From positions 1-5,876 of the forward strand of contig UQWV01000091.1 of NCBI GenBank assembly GCA_900544845.1: a DNA stretch of 5,876 nucleotides. The letters run 5' to 3'. Of the stretch, positions 5,804-5,876 are shown in pieces; position 1 is the stretch's first letter, and every line of letters begins with the position of its first letter. The notes beneath the pieces are model-generated. The model did no database searches. It was not told the DNA's origin and was given only the letters and a program-made list of their open reading frames with translations. This stretch comes from an uncultured Collinsella sp. (GTDB lineage Bacteria; Actinomycetota; Coriobacteriia; Coriobacteriales; Coriobacteriaceae). Made by a program: the position numbers and the translations under genes.

Positions 5804-5876
5804 GTTGACCTGTCCGGCGGGGGCCGGGCTTAGCTTTCAGAACGTCCTCGACCATGTGTGGCGCCTTGTCCTGCTC
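5804..5876 (+). repeat. Diverged copy of the thrB downstream element; likely start of an asd 3' hairpin cut by the window edge
   Basis: No gene is visible here. Three blocks match the region downstream of thrB on the opposite strand at nearly constant spacing: CTGTCCG at 5810-5816 (complement at 491-497), AACGTCCTCG at 5841-5850 (456-465), and CTTNTCCTGCTC at 5865-5876 (431-442). Gaps between blocks differ by one base or less. Both copies lie immediately after a stop codon and in the same orientation relative to the gene. In the thrB copy the last block is half of a long hairpin, so the asd copy probably ends in a hairpin beyond 5876. Confidence 0.5.

Overview
The window looks like a piece of chromosome from a high-GC gut actinobacterium of the Coriobacteriia, most likely Collinsella or a close relative. 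That placement is an inference from GC-rich codon usage, the style of the proteins and the gene order; no marker gene settles it. The core is four genes of the aspartate-family amino acid pathway. They lie in two divergent pairs around a 104-base region: thrC then thrB on the minus strand, and lysC then asd on the plus strand.

Layout. Bases 1-77 are the right end of an IS3-family insertion sequence, holding the last 20 codons of its OrfB transposase and its terminal repeat. The element butts directly onto a small ORF (77-391) with a helix-turn-helix domain, probably the surviving C-terminal part of an older, interrupted mobile-element gene. A large nested hairpin (395-463, then five Ts) separates this mobile debris from thrB (513-1394, minus). 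Upstream of thrB is an unusual inverted repeat of about 106 bases (1410-1515), then a candidate extended -10 promoter, then the terminator of thrC (1594-3111, minus). The thrC-lysC intergenic region must hold both divergent promoters. lysC (3216-4604) is followed by a near-perfect 32-base palindrome, a short TTTCG repeat and a terminator. asd (4778-5803) follows with a strong ribosome binding site. The last 73 bases contain a diverged copy of the element found just downstream of thrB.

Function. LysC phosphorylates aspartate and Asd reduces aspartyl phosphate to aspartate semialdehyde, the branch point towards lysine/diaminopimelate and homoserine. ThrB and ThrC turn homoserine into threonine. 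Homoserine dehydrogenase, which links the two pairs, is not in the window. Terminators after thrC and lysC suggest that the genes are transcribed largely as single units rather than as one thr operon.

I see no new defence or biosynthetic system. The points worth a second look lie between the genes: the shared 3' element after thrB and asd, the long inverted repeat in the thrB leader, and the start codon apparently formed at the IS junction.
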